From DASPKT01 sp035626475 (GTDB lineage: Bacteria > Pseudomonadota > Alphaproteobacteria > Azospirillales > Azospirillaceae), in contig DASPNP010000022.1 in the NCBI GenBank assembly GCA_035626475.1, positions 62,001 to 126,000 of the forward strand: a DNA stretch of 64,000 bases. Reading direction: 5' to 3'. The position numbers and the translations under genes were made by a program. Shown piece by piece: positions 45,161 to 54,212 of this stretch; positions within the stretch are counted from its first letter, which is position 1, and every line of letters starts with the position of its first letter. Under the pieces are notes generated by a model, which saw only the letters and a list, made by a program, of their open reading frames with translations, was not told the origin of the DNA and did not search any database.

Positions 45161-45931
45161 TCACACCATGGTCAGGCCGCCATCGACCACCAGCGAGGCG
45201 CCGGTGATGAAGCGGCCGGTGTCGGCGAGCAGGAAGGCAATGGCGTGGGCCACGTCCTCGGGCCGGCCGGCGCCCAGCGGCTGGCGCCCGACCATGGCCT
45301 CGTACTGCTCCGCCGTCAGCGTCGCCTTGGCCCGCTCGATCAGGTCGGTCTCGATGACGCTGGGCACCACCGCGTTCACCCGGATGCCGTCCGACAGCAG
45401 CTCCATGGCGAGGCCGCGGGTGGCGGACAGCATGCCGCCCTTGCTGGCGGCGTAGACGACGTTGCCCGGCGCCGCGATCTCGGCCGCGGTGGAGGAGACG
45501 AAGACGAGGCTGGAGCGCTCGGCCCGCACGCCCTTCTGCCGCAGCCCCTTGGCGATGGCGAGCGAGGCGCCGAGGTTGGAGCGCATCATCTCGTCGAAAT
45601 ACTCGGCCGAGAAGATGCGGATCGGCCGCAGCGACTGGATGCCGGCGCAGTGCGCCACCCCGTCGAACGGCCCGCCCTCGGCCGCCAGCCCCTTCATCCA
45701 GCCGGCGACCTCGTCCAGCCGGGTCAGGTCGAAGGCGGCGGCGCGGTGGCCCTCGCCCTCCAGCCGCGCCAAGGTTCCGGACAGGCGCTCCTCGTCGCGG
45801 CCCGTGACGGTCAGCCGTGCGCCCAGCCGGGCCAGCATCTCGGCGGTGGCGCGACCGATGCCGGCGGAGGCGCCGGTCACCAGCACGTGGCGGCCGGTCA
45901 GGTCCATGGGGTTGTAGGTGGCAGACGGCAT
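45161..45931 (-). CDS. SDR-family oxidoreductase (FabG-like), second copy
   Basis: 256 residues from ATG 45931. Motifs: TGASAGIG at 19-26, HCAG near 94, S146/S147, Y160 and K164; ends TGASLVVDGGLTMV. It probably reduces a ketoacyl or keto-sugar substrate. The pseH gene follows after three bases, so the two are one transcript. Together with the KAS III at 39691 this could form a 3-hydroxyacyl supply path, but the genes are not adjacent. Confidence 0.8.
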   Translation of the reverse strand: MPSATYNPMDLTGRHVLVTGASAGIGRATAEMLARLGARLTVTGRDEERLSGTLARLEGEGHRAAAFDLTRLDEVAGWMKGLAAEGGPFDGVAHCAGIQSLRPIRIFSAEYFDEMMRSNLGASLAIAKGLRQKGVRAERSSLVFVSSTAAEIAAPGNVVYAASKGGMLSATRGLAMELLSDGIRVNAVVPSVIETDLIERAKATLTAEQYEAMVGRQPLGAGRPEDVAHAIAFLLADTGRFITGASLVVDGGLTMV

Positions 45932-46201
45932 CGCCCAGTCCGTGAGCTTACGTTTGGAAGGTGCGGCAGAGAATACCGTGGAGACCTGGGGACGGATAGC
46001 TCCCATGGGCGGGGCAACCCCAATCAAGCCGCAGAAATCGCCCCGGCGCCATGACACCGGACAGCGGGCGCTTCTTCATCAGCGGGACCTGCCAAATGCC
46101 GGCCGTCCCGCCATACTGTTCAACGGTCGGGTCTTCGTGTATCGATGCGGCGCACTGGACAGACTCCGCCCGGTACGAGGCGGCAAGGAGACAATGCTTT
46201 C

Positions 46202-47107
46202 ATGGAAGCACGGACGCCACACCTGAGGCGCCTGGAAGCGGAAAGTATCCACATCTTCCGCGAAGTCGCCGCCCAGTCCACCCGGCCGGTTCTCCTCTAC
46301 TCGATCGGAAAGGATAGCTCCGTCCTGCTGCATCTCGCCCGGAAGGCCTTCCATCCGGCGCCGCTGCCCTTTCCGCTGCTGCATATTGACACGACCTGGA
46401 AATTCCGGGAGATGATCGCCTTCCGCGACGCGCTCCCCGAGCGGCTGGGTCTTGAGCTTCTGGTCCATACCAACGAGGAGGGGCTACGGCAGGGGGTGAA
46501 CCCCTTCACCCACGGATCGGAAACCCACACCGACGTGATGAAGACGCAGGCGTTGCGGCAAGCGCTGGACAAGTACGGGTTCGACGCCGCGATCGGGGGA
46601 GCGCGGCGCGATGAGGAGAAATCGCGGGCCAAGGAGCGGATATTCTCCTTTCGGACCGTCGCGCACCGATGGGACCCGCGCAACCAGCGGCCGGAACTCT
46701 GGCGCGTCTACAACGGCCGCATCGCCCTTGGCGAAAGCATCCGCGCCTTTCCGCTCTCCAACTGGACGGAGCGGGACATCTGGGACTACATCGCGGCCGA
46801 AGGCATTCCGGTGGTCCCTCTCTACTTCGCCAAGCCGAGGCCGGTCGTACGGCGCAGCGGCACCCTGATCATGGTCGACGACGACCGCATGCCGCTGAAC
46901 CCCGGCGAGGCGCCGGAGATGCTGTCGGTTCGGTTCCGGACCCTGGGCTGCTATCCGCTGACCGGCGCCGTCGAGAGCCGGGCCGCGACGCTGGAGGAGA
47001 TCATCGCCGAGATGGCCGATGCGCGGGTGTCGGAGCGGCAGGGCCGGCTCATCGACCAGGACCAGGCCGCATCCATGGAGAGGAAGAAGCAGGAGGGCTA
47101 TTTCTGA
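46202..47107 (+). CDS. cysD: Sulfate adenylyltransferase subunit 2 (CysD/NodP)
   Basis: 301 residues. It uses ATP and sulfate to make adenosine 5'-phosphosulfate, with the CysN subunit. The PP-loop is YSIGKDSSVLLHL near 33. Other family blocks: LLHIDTTWKFREMI, GARRDEEKSRAKERI near 138, and LSNWTERDIWDYI near 190. The start 46202 has AAGGAG upstream. The stop overlaps the start of cysNC (TGATG). The 270-base gap before it has no other gene; a possible divergent promoter area with the SDR. Confidence 0.92.
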   Translation: MEARTPHLRRLEAESIHIFREVAAQSTRPVLLYSIGKDSSVLLHLARKAFHPAPLPFPLLHIDTTWKFREMIAFRDALPERLGLELLVHTNEEGLRQGVNPFTHGSETHTDVMKTQALRQALDKYGFDAAIGGARRDEEKSRAKERIFSFRTVAHRWDPRNQRPELWRVYNGRIALGESIRAFPLSNWTERDIWDYIAAEGIPVVPLYFAKPRPVVRRSGTLIMVDDDRMPLNPGEAPEMLSVRFRTLGCYPLTGAVESRAATLEEIIAEMADARVSERQGRLIDQDQAASMERKKQEGYF

Positions 47108-48966
47108 TGGCGGTTCCCGACCAGCCCACGGACCTGCTGCGCTTCATCACCTGCGGCTCCGTGGATGACGGCAAGAGCACCCTGATCGGCCGCCTGCTGT
47201 ACGAATCCGAACTGGTCCTCGACGACCACCTGAGCGCGCTGGAGAAGGACAGCCGGCGCTTCGGCACGACGGGCGCCGGGGCGCTCGACCTCGCGCTGCT
47301 GGTGGACGGCCTGTCGGCGGAACGGGAACAAGGCATCACCATCGACGTGGCCTACCGCTACTTCGCCACGGCCACCCGCAAGTTCATCGTCGCCGACACC
47401 CCGGGGCACGAGCAGTACACCCGGAACATGGCCACCGGCGCGTCCACGGCGGAAGCCGCCGTGCTGCTGGTGGACGCCCGCAAGAGCCTGCTGGTGCAGA
47501 CCCGGCGCCATAGCTTCATCGCCTCGCTCCTGGGCATCCGGCATGTGGCCGTCGCCGTCAACAAGATGGATGCGGTCGGCTGGGAGCGGTCGATCTTCGA
47601 CCGGATCGCTGCGGAGTACGCCGCCTTCGCCACCCGGCTCGGCTTCGAGGAGATCATCTGCATTCCCGTGTCGGCGCTGACCGGGGACAATGTCGTGCGG
47701 CCCTCGGACAACCTCGCTTGGTACGAGGGGCCGACGCTGATGCGGTGGCTGGAGACGGTCGAGCCGTCGCGCGGCCGCGCGGACAGGCCCTTCCGCATGC
47801 CCGTCCAGTGGGTGTGCCGTCCGAGCCAGGACTTCCGCGGCTTCGCGGGAACCGTCGTCGCGGGGAGCGTGAGGCCCGGCGACCCGGTGGCGGTGCTCCC
47901 CTCCGGAGTGACGACCAGCGTCGCCCGCATCGTGACCATGGACGGCGACCTGCGGGAGGCGCAGGCCGAAGACGCGGTGACCCTGGTGCTCTCGGACGAG
48001 GTCGACCTCGCGCGCGGCGACGTTATCGCGGCCGCCGGCGCTCGGCCGGAAGTCAGCGACCAGTTCGCGGCGCACCTCGTCTGGCTGGGCGAAGCGCCGC
48101 TGCTTCCAGGCCGCCCCTATCTCATTCGCTTCGGCCCCACCGCGGCCGTAGCCCAGGTGATGACGCTGAAGCATTCCATCAGCGTCAATACGATGGAACC
48201 CATTGCCGCGCAGCAGCTGGCGATGAACGACATCGGCGTATGCACCTTGTCGCTCGACCGGCCGGTGCCCTTCGAGCCGTATGCGACGAACAGGGATCTC
48301 GGTGGGTTCATCCTGATCGACCGCCAGTCGAACGCCACCGTCGCCTGCGGCATGATCGACTTCGCACTGCGCCGCGCGGCCAACATTCACAGGCAGGCCC
48401 TGAAGGTGGACAAAGCGGCACGGGCCGCCGCCAACCGGCAGAAGCCCTGCGTCCTTTGGTTCACCGGCCTGTCCGGCGCCGGCAAATCGACCTTGGCGGA
48501 CTTGGTGGAGCAGGACCTGCATCGCCGCGGCTACAGGACGATGATCCTGGATGGGGACAATGTCCGGCATGGGCTGAACCGCGACCTGGGCTTCACCGAC
48601 GCCGACCGGGTGGAGAACATCCGCCGCGTCGCCGAGGTGGCGAAGCTCATGGTTGAGGCGGGCCTGATCGTCCTCGTCAGCTTCATCTCGCCGTTCCGGA
48701 GCGAGCGGCAGATGGCGCGCGAGCTTCTGGAGGAGGGCGAGTTCGTGGAGATCTACGTCGACGCCCCGCTCGAGGTGTGCGAGGCCCGCGATCCCAAGGG
48801 CCTGTACCGCAAGGCGCGCGCCGGGCAGCTGCCAAACTTCACCGGCATCGACAGCGCCTACGAACCGCCCCTCGCGGCGGAACTCGTGGTGCCGGCGGCC
48901 GAGGCCCCGCCGGAGGAGCTCGCCGACAGGATTCTCCGCTACCTGGAGGAGCGCGGCGTCGCCTGA
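47107..48966 (+). CDS. cysNC: Bifunctional sulfate adenylyltransferase large subunit / APS kinase (CysNC/NodQ)
   Basis: 619 residues. Residues 1-435 are the GTPase CysN: GSVDDGKSTLIGRLL near 17, DTPGHEQYTRNMA near 97 and NKMDAVGW near 155. Residues 440-619 are APS kinase: FTGLSGAGKSTLADL near 455, DGDNVRHGLNRDLGF and FISPFRSERQMAR near 520. The product is PAPS, the sulfate donor for sulfotransferases such as that at 53214. CysD is directly upstream. The fused form is usual where sulfated glycans are made (rhizobial NodQ). Confidence 0.92.
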   Translation: MAVPDQPTDLLRFITCGSVDDGKSTLIGRLLYESELVLDDHLSALEKDSRRFGTTGAGALDLALLVDGLSAEREQGITIDVAYRYFATATRKFIVADTPGHEQYTRNMATGASTAEAAVLLVDARKSLLVQTRRHSFIASLLGIRHVAVAVNKMDAVGWERSIFDRIAAEYAAFATRLGFEEIICIPVSALTGDNVVRPSDNLAWYEGPTLMRWLETVEPSRGRADRPFRMPVQWVCRPSQDFRGFAGTVVAGSVRPGDPVAVLPSGVTTSVARIVTMDGDLREAQAEDAVTLVLSDEVDLARGDVIAAAGARPEVSDQFAAHLVWLGEAPLLPGRPYLIRFGPTAAVAQVMTLKHSISVNTMEPIAAQQLAMNDIGVCTLSLDRPVPFEPYATNRDLGGFILIDRQSNATVACGMIDFALRRAANIHRQALKVDKAARAAANRQKPCVLWFTGLSGAGKSTLADLVEQDLHRRGYRTMILDGDNVRHGLNRDLGFTDADRVENIRRVAEVAKLMVEAGLIVLVSFISPFRSERQMARELLEEGEFVEIYVDAPLEVCEARDPKGLYRKARAGQLPNFTGIDSAYEPPLAAELVVPAAEAPPEELADRILRYLEERGVA

Positions 48967-50492
48967 CCAGCGGCGCCTCCGATCCCCATCCGGCGGTTGA
49001 TCGTGCCGAACACCTCCGCCAGCCGCTCCGTCGAATGGTGGCGGCGGACGAAACGCGGGCCGAGCTCGGCCGCCCGCCGCAGACCGTGGCGATCCTGGAT
49101 CAGGGACCGCAGCGTGTCCGCCAGCGTCTCCGGCGTCGCATGTACCAGGGGCAGCTCTCCGCGCTCGATCACGCCGGCCGCCTCGTAGAGCTCGCGCAAA
49201 TCCTGGCGGATGAAGCAGACCACGGGCTTGCCCAGGGTCATGGCCTCGATCGCCACCATCGCGTACCAGCCAATGACCAGCTGATCCACGATCAGGTCCG
49301 CCCCGGCCATCTGCTCCAGCACCGCCCGGTTCGACGCGCCCTCCACGACCGTCAGCTCGATCGCGTGCCCCTCGGCCCGCAGCAGCTCCACCGCCGCCAG
49401 CAGGTGGCGCGTGCCCTTGATGGTCCGGTGGTTCGGCGTATGCACGATGCGGAACGGACGGTCCGCGGGCTCGTCCGGCGCCGCGCCCGCCTGGGCCGGC
49501 GCCCCGGCCCTCTCGCGCACTTCCGCCATGTCCACGACGAAATGCCCGGGCAGAAGCGTGTCCCAATGATGCATGTAATCGACCCAGTCGCACCCCGAGA
49601 TGACGTGGTCGGCATAGCGCGTCCACAGATCGATCCGCCCCTTCACCCAGGCTCTTCGGCGGTTCTGGTAGGGGTAGTCGACCGTGGTCGCGTGCTTGAA
49701 GGGCAGGTTGGCGCAGCGGGTGAAGTCCTGCACGTCCTGGCCGTAGGGCATGACGACGACCCGGGTGCCCGACAGTTGGAACAGCAGCGGCTCCAGCCGC
49801 CAGAGCCAGAAAGACGGGTTGAAGGGGCAGCCCGTGAAGTAGATGTACAGGATCCTGTACCGGCTGCAGGCCAGCCAGAAGATGCGCAGCTGCGTCAGCA
49901 GGTGCAGGGGCGAATGCCGGTTCCCCATGAAGATGTGGTCGAACTCGCGGGTGACGTGCGTCAGGCCGTTGACGAAGGTCTCTGCCGTGAAGCCGGCCTG
50001 CTCCAGGGCCTTCTTGTGATAGCGGTTGTTGATCAGGCATTCCGGCCCGATCCCGACATCCACGGTCTTCGCCCGGAAGCGCGCGGCGAGCGCCATGAGC
50101 GGCAGCACCAGGGTCGCCAGTCCCTCCAGCAGCAGGGCCGCCCAGGAGATGCGGTCCAGCCGCATCTGCCGCTTCTGCATGTGGTTGATGAGGAAGAGCG
50201 CGGCGCTCCAGGGCTCCTCGACACCCAGCGCCCGCAGCTGGACGGCGATCTCCCGGGCGAACATGCTGGCGATCACCACCGCCACGCCGGGCGCCGGCGG
50301 CAGGATGTCGGCGGGTCGGTGGACGGGAAGGCCGAGCATGGACCCGGTCTTCTGGTTGTCTATGAAGCCCAGCACGCGCACCGCCGGGTTCCGCGACAGC
50401 GCCTCCCACACGATCCTCCCGCCCTCGCCGGCGCCGAAGATCAGGACGTCGCCCGACGGCGGCAGGTCACCGGGGCGGGAGATGATGCGCAT
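48939..50492 (-). CDS. Glycosyltransferase with N-terminal Rossmann-like module
   Basis: 517 residues. Residues 1-95 are the recurring module (DVLIFGAGEGG at 15-25, VLGFIDNQKTG at 40-50, VVIAS at 72-76). A hydrophobic stretch follows (about 117-138, ALLLEGLATLVLPLMALAA). The rest resembles a GT4/GT-B glycosyltransferase: HTPNHRTIKGTRHLLAAVEL near 345, LIVDQLVIGWYAMVAIEAMT near 398. Most of it is shared with the protein at 61839, which lacks the module. The 3' end overlaps cysNC tail to tail by 28 bases. Confidence 0.75.
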   Translation of the reverse strand: MRIISRPGDLPPSGDVLIFGAGEGGRIVWEALSRNPAVRVLGFIDNQKTGSMLGLPVHRPADILPPAPGVAVVIASMFAREIAVQLRALGVEEPWSAALFLINHMQKRQMRLDRISWAALLLEGLATLVLPLMALAARFRAKTVDVGIGPECLINNRYHKKALEQAGFTAETFVNGLTHVTREFDHIFMGNRHSPLHLLTQLRIFWLACSRYRILYIYFTGCPFNPSFWLWRLEPLLFQLSGTRVVVMPYGQDVQDFTRCANLPFKHATTVDYPYQNRRRAWVKGRIDLWTRYADHVISGCDWVDYMHHWDTLLPGHFVVDMAEVRERAGAPAQAGAAPDEPADRPFRIVHTPNHRTIKGTRHLLAAVELLRAEGHAIELTVVEGASNRAVLEQMAGADLIVDQLVIGWYAMVAIEAMTLGKPVVCFIRQDLRELYEAAGVIERGELPLVHATPETLADTLRSLIQDRHGLRRAAELGPRFVRRHHSTERLAEVFGTINRRMGIGGAAGQATPRSSR

Positions 50493-50502
50493 GCCGGCCC
50501 GC

Positions 50503-51381
50503 TCAGTCCGGTGCGCCGTCGGCAGCGAGGGTCCGCCGCAGGCCTTCCCGCACGCCGACCATGGACGCGACCGGATGCAGGGCACGCAACCTCGCGAGGT
50601 CGGGCAGGATCCTCTGCGGCGGCCGGTCCACCGCCTCGAACAGGGCTGGGCGCCCCAGCAGCTCACCGATCGTCTCGCCCAGTCCGCGCAGCGAGACCGC
50701 TTCCGGCCCCGCCACGTTCACGGTGCCGTCCCAAAGGTTCTCGACCGCCTTCTCCAGAATGTCGACCACGTCGGTCACGAAGATCGGGCTGAGGGCGAGG
50801 CCGCCGCCGTCCGCGTCCAGCTGGATCGGGCGCCCCGCGCGCACCCGCCCGATCAGGTCGGGGATCAGCCGGTCGACCTGCCCGGGGCCGTAGGGGAAGA
50901 ACAGCCTTGGCACGAAGACCGGCATGTAGGCGCGGAAAGGGGCCAGCAGCTGCTCGGCCGCCAGCTTGCTGGCGCCGTTGAAGGTCGTGGGCGCGAGGGC
51001 ACCGCCCTCGGTCAGCGGCATGTCGAAGGGTTCGTAGACGCTGCCGCTGGACGCCAAGCAGAAGTGCCGCGCGCCGGCCCGCCGGGCGTAGTCGGCGAGG
51101 TGGACCGCCGCCGCGACGTTCACGTTCAGCATCTCGCCCGCGGAGTCCGGGAAGGCACGGTAGCGGCGGCACTGGGCCAGGTGAACGACGCCGTCGATGT
51201 GGTCGGGAAGCCCGGCGGGAGGCGCTCCCTCCAAATCCCAGGCGACCGTCCTCACCGCACGGCCGAGGGCCGGGGCAGGGCTGCCGGGACGCAGGATCAG
51301 CACCAGATCGTGCCGGGCGGACAGTCTCGCCGCCAAGGCACGTCCGACGAAGCCACCCGCACCCGTCACCATTAGCCGCAT
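50503..51381 (-). CDS. NAD-dependent epimerase/dehydratase-like protein with altered catalytic Tyr
   Basis: 292 residues. The Rossmann start is VTGAGGFVGRALAARL at 5-20, and the LASSGSVYEPFD motif at 109-120 is normal. The catalytic YxxxK reads NGASK, so Tyr is Asn135 while Lys139 is kept. FVPRLFFPYGPGQVDRLIPD near 156 is typical of the family. Loss of Tyr would weaken epimerase or dehydratase activity. It stops 10 bases before the glycosyltransferase at 48939, on the same strand. Confidence 0.75.
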   Translation of the reverse strand: MRLMVTGAGGFVGRALAARLSARHDLVLILRPGSPAPALGRAVRTVAWDLEGAPPAGLPDHIDGVVHLAQCRRYRAFPDSAGEMLNVNVAAAVHLADYARRAGARHFCLASSGSVYEPFDMPLTEGGALAPTTFNGASKLAAEQLLAPFRAYMPVFVPRLFFPYGPGQVDRLIPDLIGRVRAGRPIQLDADGGGLALSPIFVTDVVDILEKAVENLWDGTVNVAGPEAVSLRGLGETIGELLGRPALFEAVDRPPQRILPDLARLRALHPVASMVGVREGLRRTLAADGAPD

Positions 51382-51500
51382 CGGTCAACCCGTTCCTACG
51401 CCGCAGGCCGCCCGGGCGTGGTGCCCCGGATCCCCGGCTCCGGGCATTACTAACGCGACAGCGCCCTGCCGTCGATAGGGTGAGCCGGGCCGTTCCCTGC

Positions 51501-52463
51501 TCACGGTGCGCCGCGCCACTCGAAGGTTTCGCGGAAGACGCCCGCCCGGCCGTACCCTTCCTTGAACTGGAAGAGCGACGGGCGCGGCTGCATGCCGACG
51601 GTGGAGGTGCCGAGGTCCAGCCAGGCGAAGCCCTGCTCCCGGAAGCGGGCGATGCCGTCCGCCAGCAGCAGCGCCAGCCCGGGCATGTCCGGCTGCTCCG
51701 GGTCCTGGCAAGGATAGAAGGAGAGGACGACCCGCCGGTTGAGGACGAAGTAGCAGTTGCCGGCCACCGGGCGGCCGTCCAGCACCGCCAACTCCACCAG
51801 GACCCGTTCCGGGAAGAGGCGCAGCAGCAGGTCCAGCTCCCGGCGGTCATGGGTCGGCCGGGCGCTGTGCTTGGCGAAGGTCGCCTCCATCAGCGGCCAG
51901 AAGAGGTCGAGGCGGTCGGTGCGCTCCACCGCCAGCCCCGCCGCCCGCGCCTTGCGCTCCTTGCGCCGCGCCGCTTCCGACAGGCTTGGCGGGCCCGCCA
52001 GCGGCACCGTGCTGGAGATGTCCCGGATGACCGAGGCGAAGCCGGCCTCCAGCAGGTTGAAGGAGAAGGAATCCATCGGCGCCGGGGAGTAGGTCGCCGG
52101 CGGGACGGTCAGGCGGGCCCGGCCTATCCCCTGCTCGCCGAGCCAGGCCACGAAGGCGGCGGCGACCGCCTGCCCCTCGGCATAGGTCGGCGGCTGGGCG
52201 AAGACGAAGCTGCCGACGCTGCCCCCGTAGGGCGACAGGGCGACCCGCCCCGCACCGTCCTCCCGCACGGCCAGGGCGATCTGAGCCACCACGGCGTCGC
52301 CCCTGCGCGCGACCAGGAATCTCTCCTGCCCGGCGAAGCGGTCGCCGTGATAGGCCAGGAAGGCCCGCTGGTGGAACAGCGTCCCGTTGACGGCGCGGTC
52401 GACGAACCGGTCCCACTGGGCGAGTTCGCCCGGGCGGGCGTGGTCGAGGACGATCTCAGCCAA
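51501..52463 (-). CDS. FemAB-like GNAT-fold acyltransferase
   Basis: 320 residues, family of the protein at 19039. Seen here: WDRFVDRAVNGTLFHQRAFL near 17, PPATYSPAPMDSFSFN near 121, ARRKERKARAAGLAVE near 165 and the closing LDLGTSTVGMQPRPSLFQFK. These transfer an acyl or aminoacyl group to a glycan amine or hydroxyl. The stop is followed by a 119-base gap to the epimerase-like gene. It overlaps WbqC by eight bases. Confidence 0.75.
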   Translation of the reverse strand: MAEIVLDHARPGELAQWDRFVDRAVNGTLFHQRAFLAYHGDRFAGQERFLVARRGDAVVAQIALAVREDGAGRVALSPYGGSVGSFVFAQPPTYAEGQAVAAAFVAWLGEQGIGRARLTVPPATYSPAPMDSFSFNLLEAGFASVIRDISSTVPLAGPPSLSEAARRKERKARAAGLAVERTDRLDLFWPLMEATFAKHSARPTHDRRELDLLLRLFPERVLVELAVLDGRPVAGNCYFVLNRRVVLSFYPCQDPEQPDMPGLALLLADGIARFREQGFAWLDLGTSTVGMQPRPSLFQFKEGYGRAGVFRETFEWRGAP

Positions 52464-53217
52464 GCGTGGTCTCCGCGGGCAGCCCGCCGGGGCAGGGGCG
52501 CTCCAGCCCCGGACGGTCGATCAGCGCCCGCACGCCGTCGGGGCCCAGGTTGCACAGGGCGTCCACCACGGACAGGTGCGACACGAAGCTGCGGCTGCCC
52601 TGCTGCGGGTAGACGGGCGGATCGAAGCGCTGGAAGTGGAAGGCGATCCCGGCCGCCTCGAAGCTCTCCGGCCGGATGAAGTCCAGGCAGCCGCTGCCGG
52701 AGACGTATTCGTCGGCACCGGCAGCCTGGCAGATGCGCAGGACCAGCTCGTTGCCGGCCGCCGCGGCGAGCGAGGGGTCGGCGGCGGCGAGGGCGCTGGA
52801 GTGCAGGAACTCCACCCTCAGCCCGAGCGCCGCGCAGACGGCCCGGGTGAACGCGAGGTTGAAGTCGGCGATCAGCCGGTGCTGCCGGCCATAGAGGTCC
52901 GCCAGCATCTCCAACACCGGCGCGGCGTGCGGCGCCTTGCGGTAAGACAGCTCCAGCGTCCGCAGGTGCTTGCGTCCGAAATCGGCGGAGTGGTCGATCT
53001 CCACCTCGTCGATCCGCTGGCCGAGGCGGCCGGCCTTGCGGACGGGGACCGTCAGCCAATGGGCCTCGCCGCCGACCATGATCCGGTTGCGCGACAGCCA
53101 GCTGCGGCCGCCCATGGCCTGCACATGGTCGAAGACCACGAAGCGCCCGACCCGGGCAAGGCGGTGGAACAGGCCCAGCCAAGGCATGAAATTCGGCTGA
53201 TGGATGGCGACCCTCAT
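52456..53217 (-). CDS. WbqC-family protein
   Basis: 253 residues. The start (RVAIHQPNFMPWLGLFHRLA) and the following FVVFDHVQAMGGRSWLSRNR and HWLTVPVRK are the hallmarks of WbqC, found in many O-antigen and surface-glycan clusters with unclear function. The family His-x-Pro-x-Tyr/Phe start is complete. It overlaps the sulfotransferase stop by four bases (ATGA), and a FemAB-like gene follows, so it is part of the sulfotransferase operon. Confidence 0.85.
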   Translation of the reverse strand: MRVAIHQPNFMPWLGLFHRLARVGRFVVFDHVQAMGGRSWLSRNRIMVGGEAHWLTVPVRKAGRLGQRIDEVEIDHSADFGRKHLRTLELSYRKAPHAAPVLEMLADLYGRQHRLIADFNLAFTRAVCAALGLRVEFLHSSALAAADPSLAAAAGNELVLRICQAAGADEYVSGSGCLDFIRPESFEAAGIAFHFQRFDPPVYPQQGSRSFVSHLSVVDALCNLGPDGVRALIDRPGLERPCPGGLPAETTLG

Positions 53218-54212
53218 GCGGACGTCTCCTGAAGAGAGGCCAGGGCGGCGGCGACCGCCCGCTCCTCCTCGGTCCGCGGCACGGGCGGCGGCACCTCGCG
53301 GAACCTCGCCGGCGGGGGGTTCAGGATGCCGATCTCCGCGCCGTGGACCCGCCGGACCCGTTCCCGCACGGCCGCCACCAAGCGGGCCGGATCGCGGCAG
53401 AGTTCGTCGTAGGTCACCGACAGCACCATGTCCGGGTCCAGCGCGCTCGTAACCCGGCGGTAGACCTCGCCCAGATCGACGACCTGGCGTGCGATCTGCC
53501 GGTCGAACGGCAGGTCCTTGATCTCGGCGAAGGTCGGCGGATGCGTGGCCCACCAGGTGCCGGAACTGCCGTAATAGGCGTGGCGGGCCTTGAGGATGGA
53601 CAGGGCGACCGCCAGCGGATGCCGCTCGATGCGGATGAACAGCGGCATCTGCAGATGCCGCGCGATCCCCGGCGCCACGTTGGCGGCGTAATTGGTCTTG
53701 TGGACCAGCCCCCGGTCGAACACGTCCTGCATCGTCCCCAAAATGGAGCGAAGGGAGCGCCAGTCGACCATCTCGCCGGGATCCCCGAAGCGCAGCATGT
53801 CCGCCTCGTCCCTGATGCCCAGACGGTGCTGCCAGAAATAGCTGAACTCGTGCGGCCCGGACGGGTCGAGGCTCTTGCCGTAGTCGGACTGGAACGAGCC
53901 GTCGCGGCGGTTGCCCAGGACCGACCGCGCCAGCATCAGGCCCGCCCGCGGCGCCAGCCAGAACCGGGCGGCCAGGTTGCTCACATAACCGATGTCCAGC
54001 GCATGGGCCAGCAGCTGGTACAGGAGCGTCGTCCCCGACCGGGGCAGGCCGAAGATGAAGAGGTTCGGACGGTCGATGCCGCTCGGCTCGGCCTGCTCGC
54101 CGGCGGCCAGCAGCTCGTTCATCCGGGTAAGGGAGGCGTGCACCTCGTCCTCGACCCGGTAGCCGGACAGGCGGCGGCCGTGTTCTTCCTGGGCGTAGGA
54201 TGTGCCGCTCAT
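53214..54212 (-). CDS. PAPS-dependent sulfotransferase
   Basis: 332 residues. The 5'-phosphosulfate loop FGLPRSGTTLLYQLLAHALD lies at 54-73, as in bacterial sulfotransferases; the 3'-phosphate-binding segment is in the LFIRIERHPLAVALSILKAR block near 140. The product is a sulfate ester on a glycan or other surface molecule. Its donor PAPS would come from cysD/cysNC, 5 kb away. No signal peptide, so it acts in the cytoplasm. Flanked by a deacetylase-like gene (ATGA overlap) and WbqC. Confidence 0.85.
   Translation of the reverse strand: MSGTSYAQEEHGRRLSGYRVEDEVHASLTRMNELLAAGEQAEPSGIDRPNLFIFGLPRSGTTLLYQLLAHALDIGYVSNLAARFWLAPRAGLMLARSVLGNRRDGSFQSDYGKSLDPSGPHEFSYFWQHRLGIRDEADMLRFGDPGEMVDWRSLRSILGTMQDVFDRGLVHKTNYAANVAPGIARHLQMPLFIRIERHPLAVALSILKARHAYYGSSGTWWATHPPTFAEIKDLPFDRQIARQVVDLGEVYRRVTSALDPDMVLSVTYDELCRDPARLVAAVRERVRRVHGAEIGILNPPPARFREVPPPVPRTEEERAVAAALASLQETSA

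Noticed and set aside
51385..51480. GC-rich inverted repeat as a terminator after the FemAB-like gene region
   Set aside because: The arms are short and bulged and there is no run of T on either strand.
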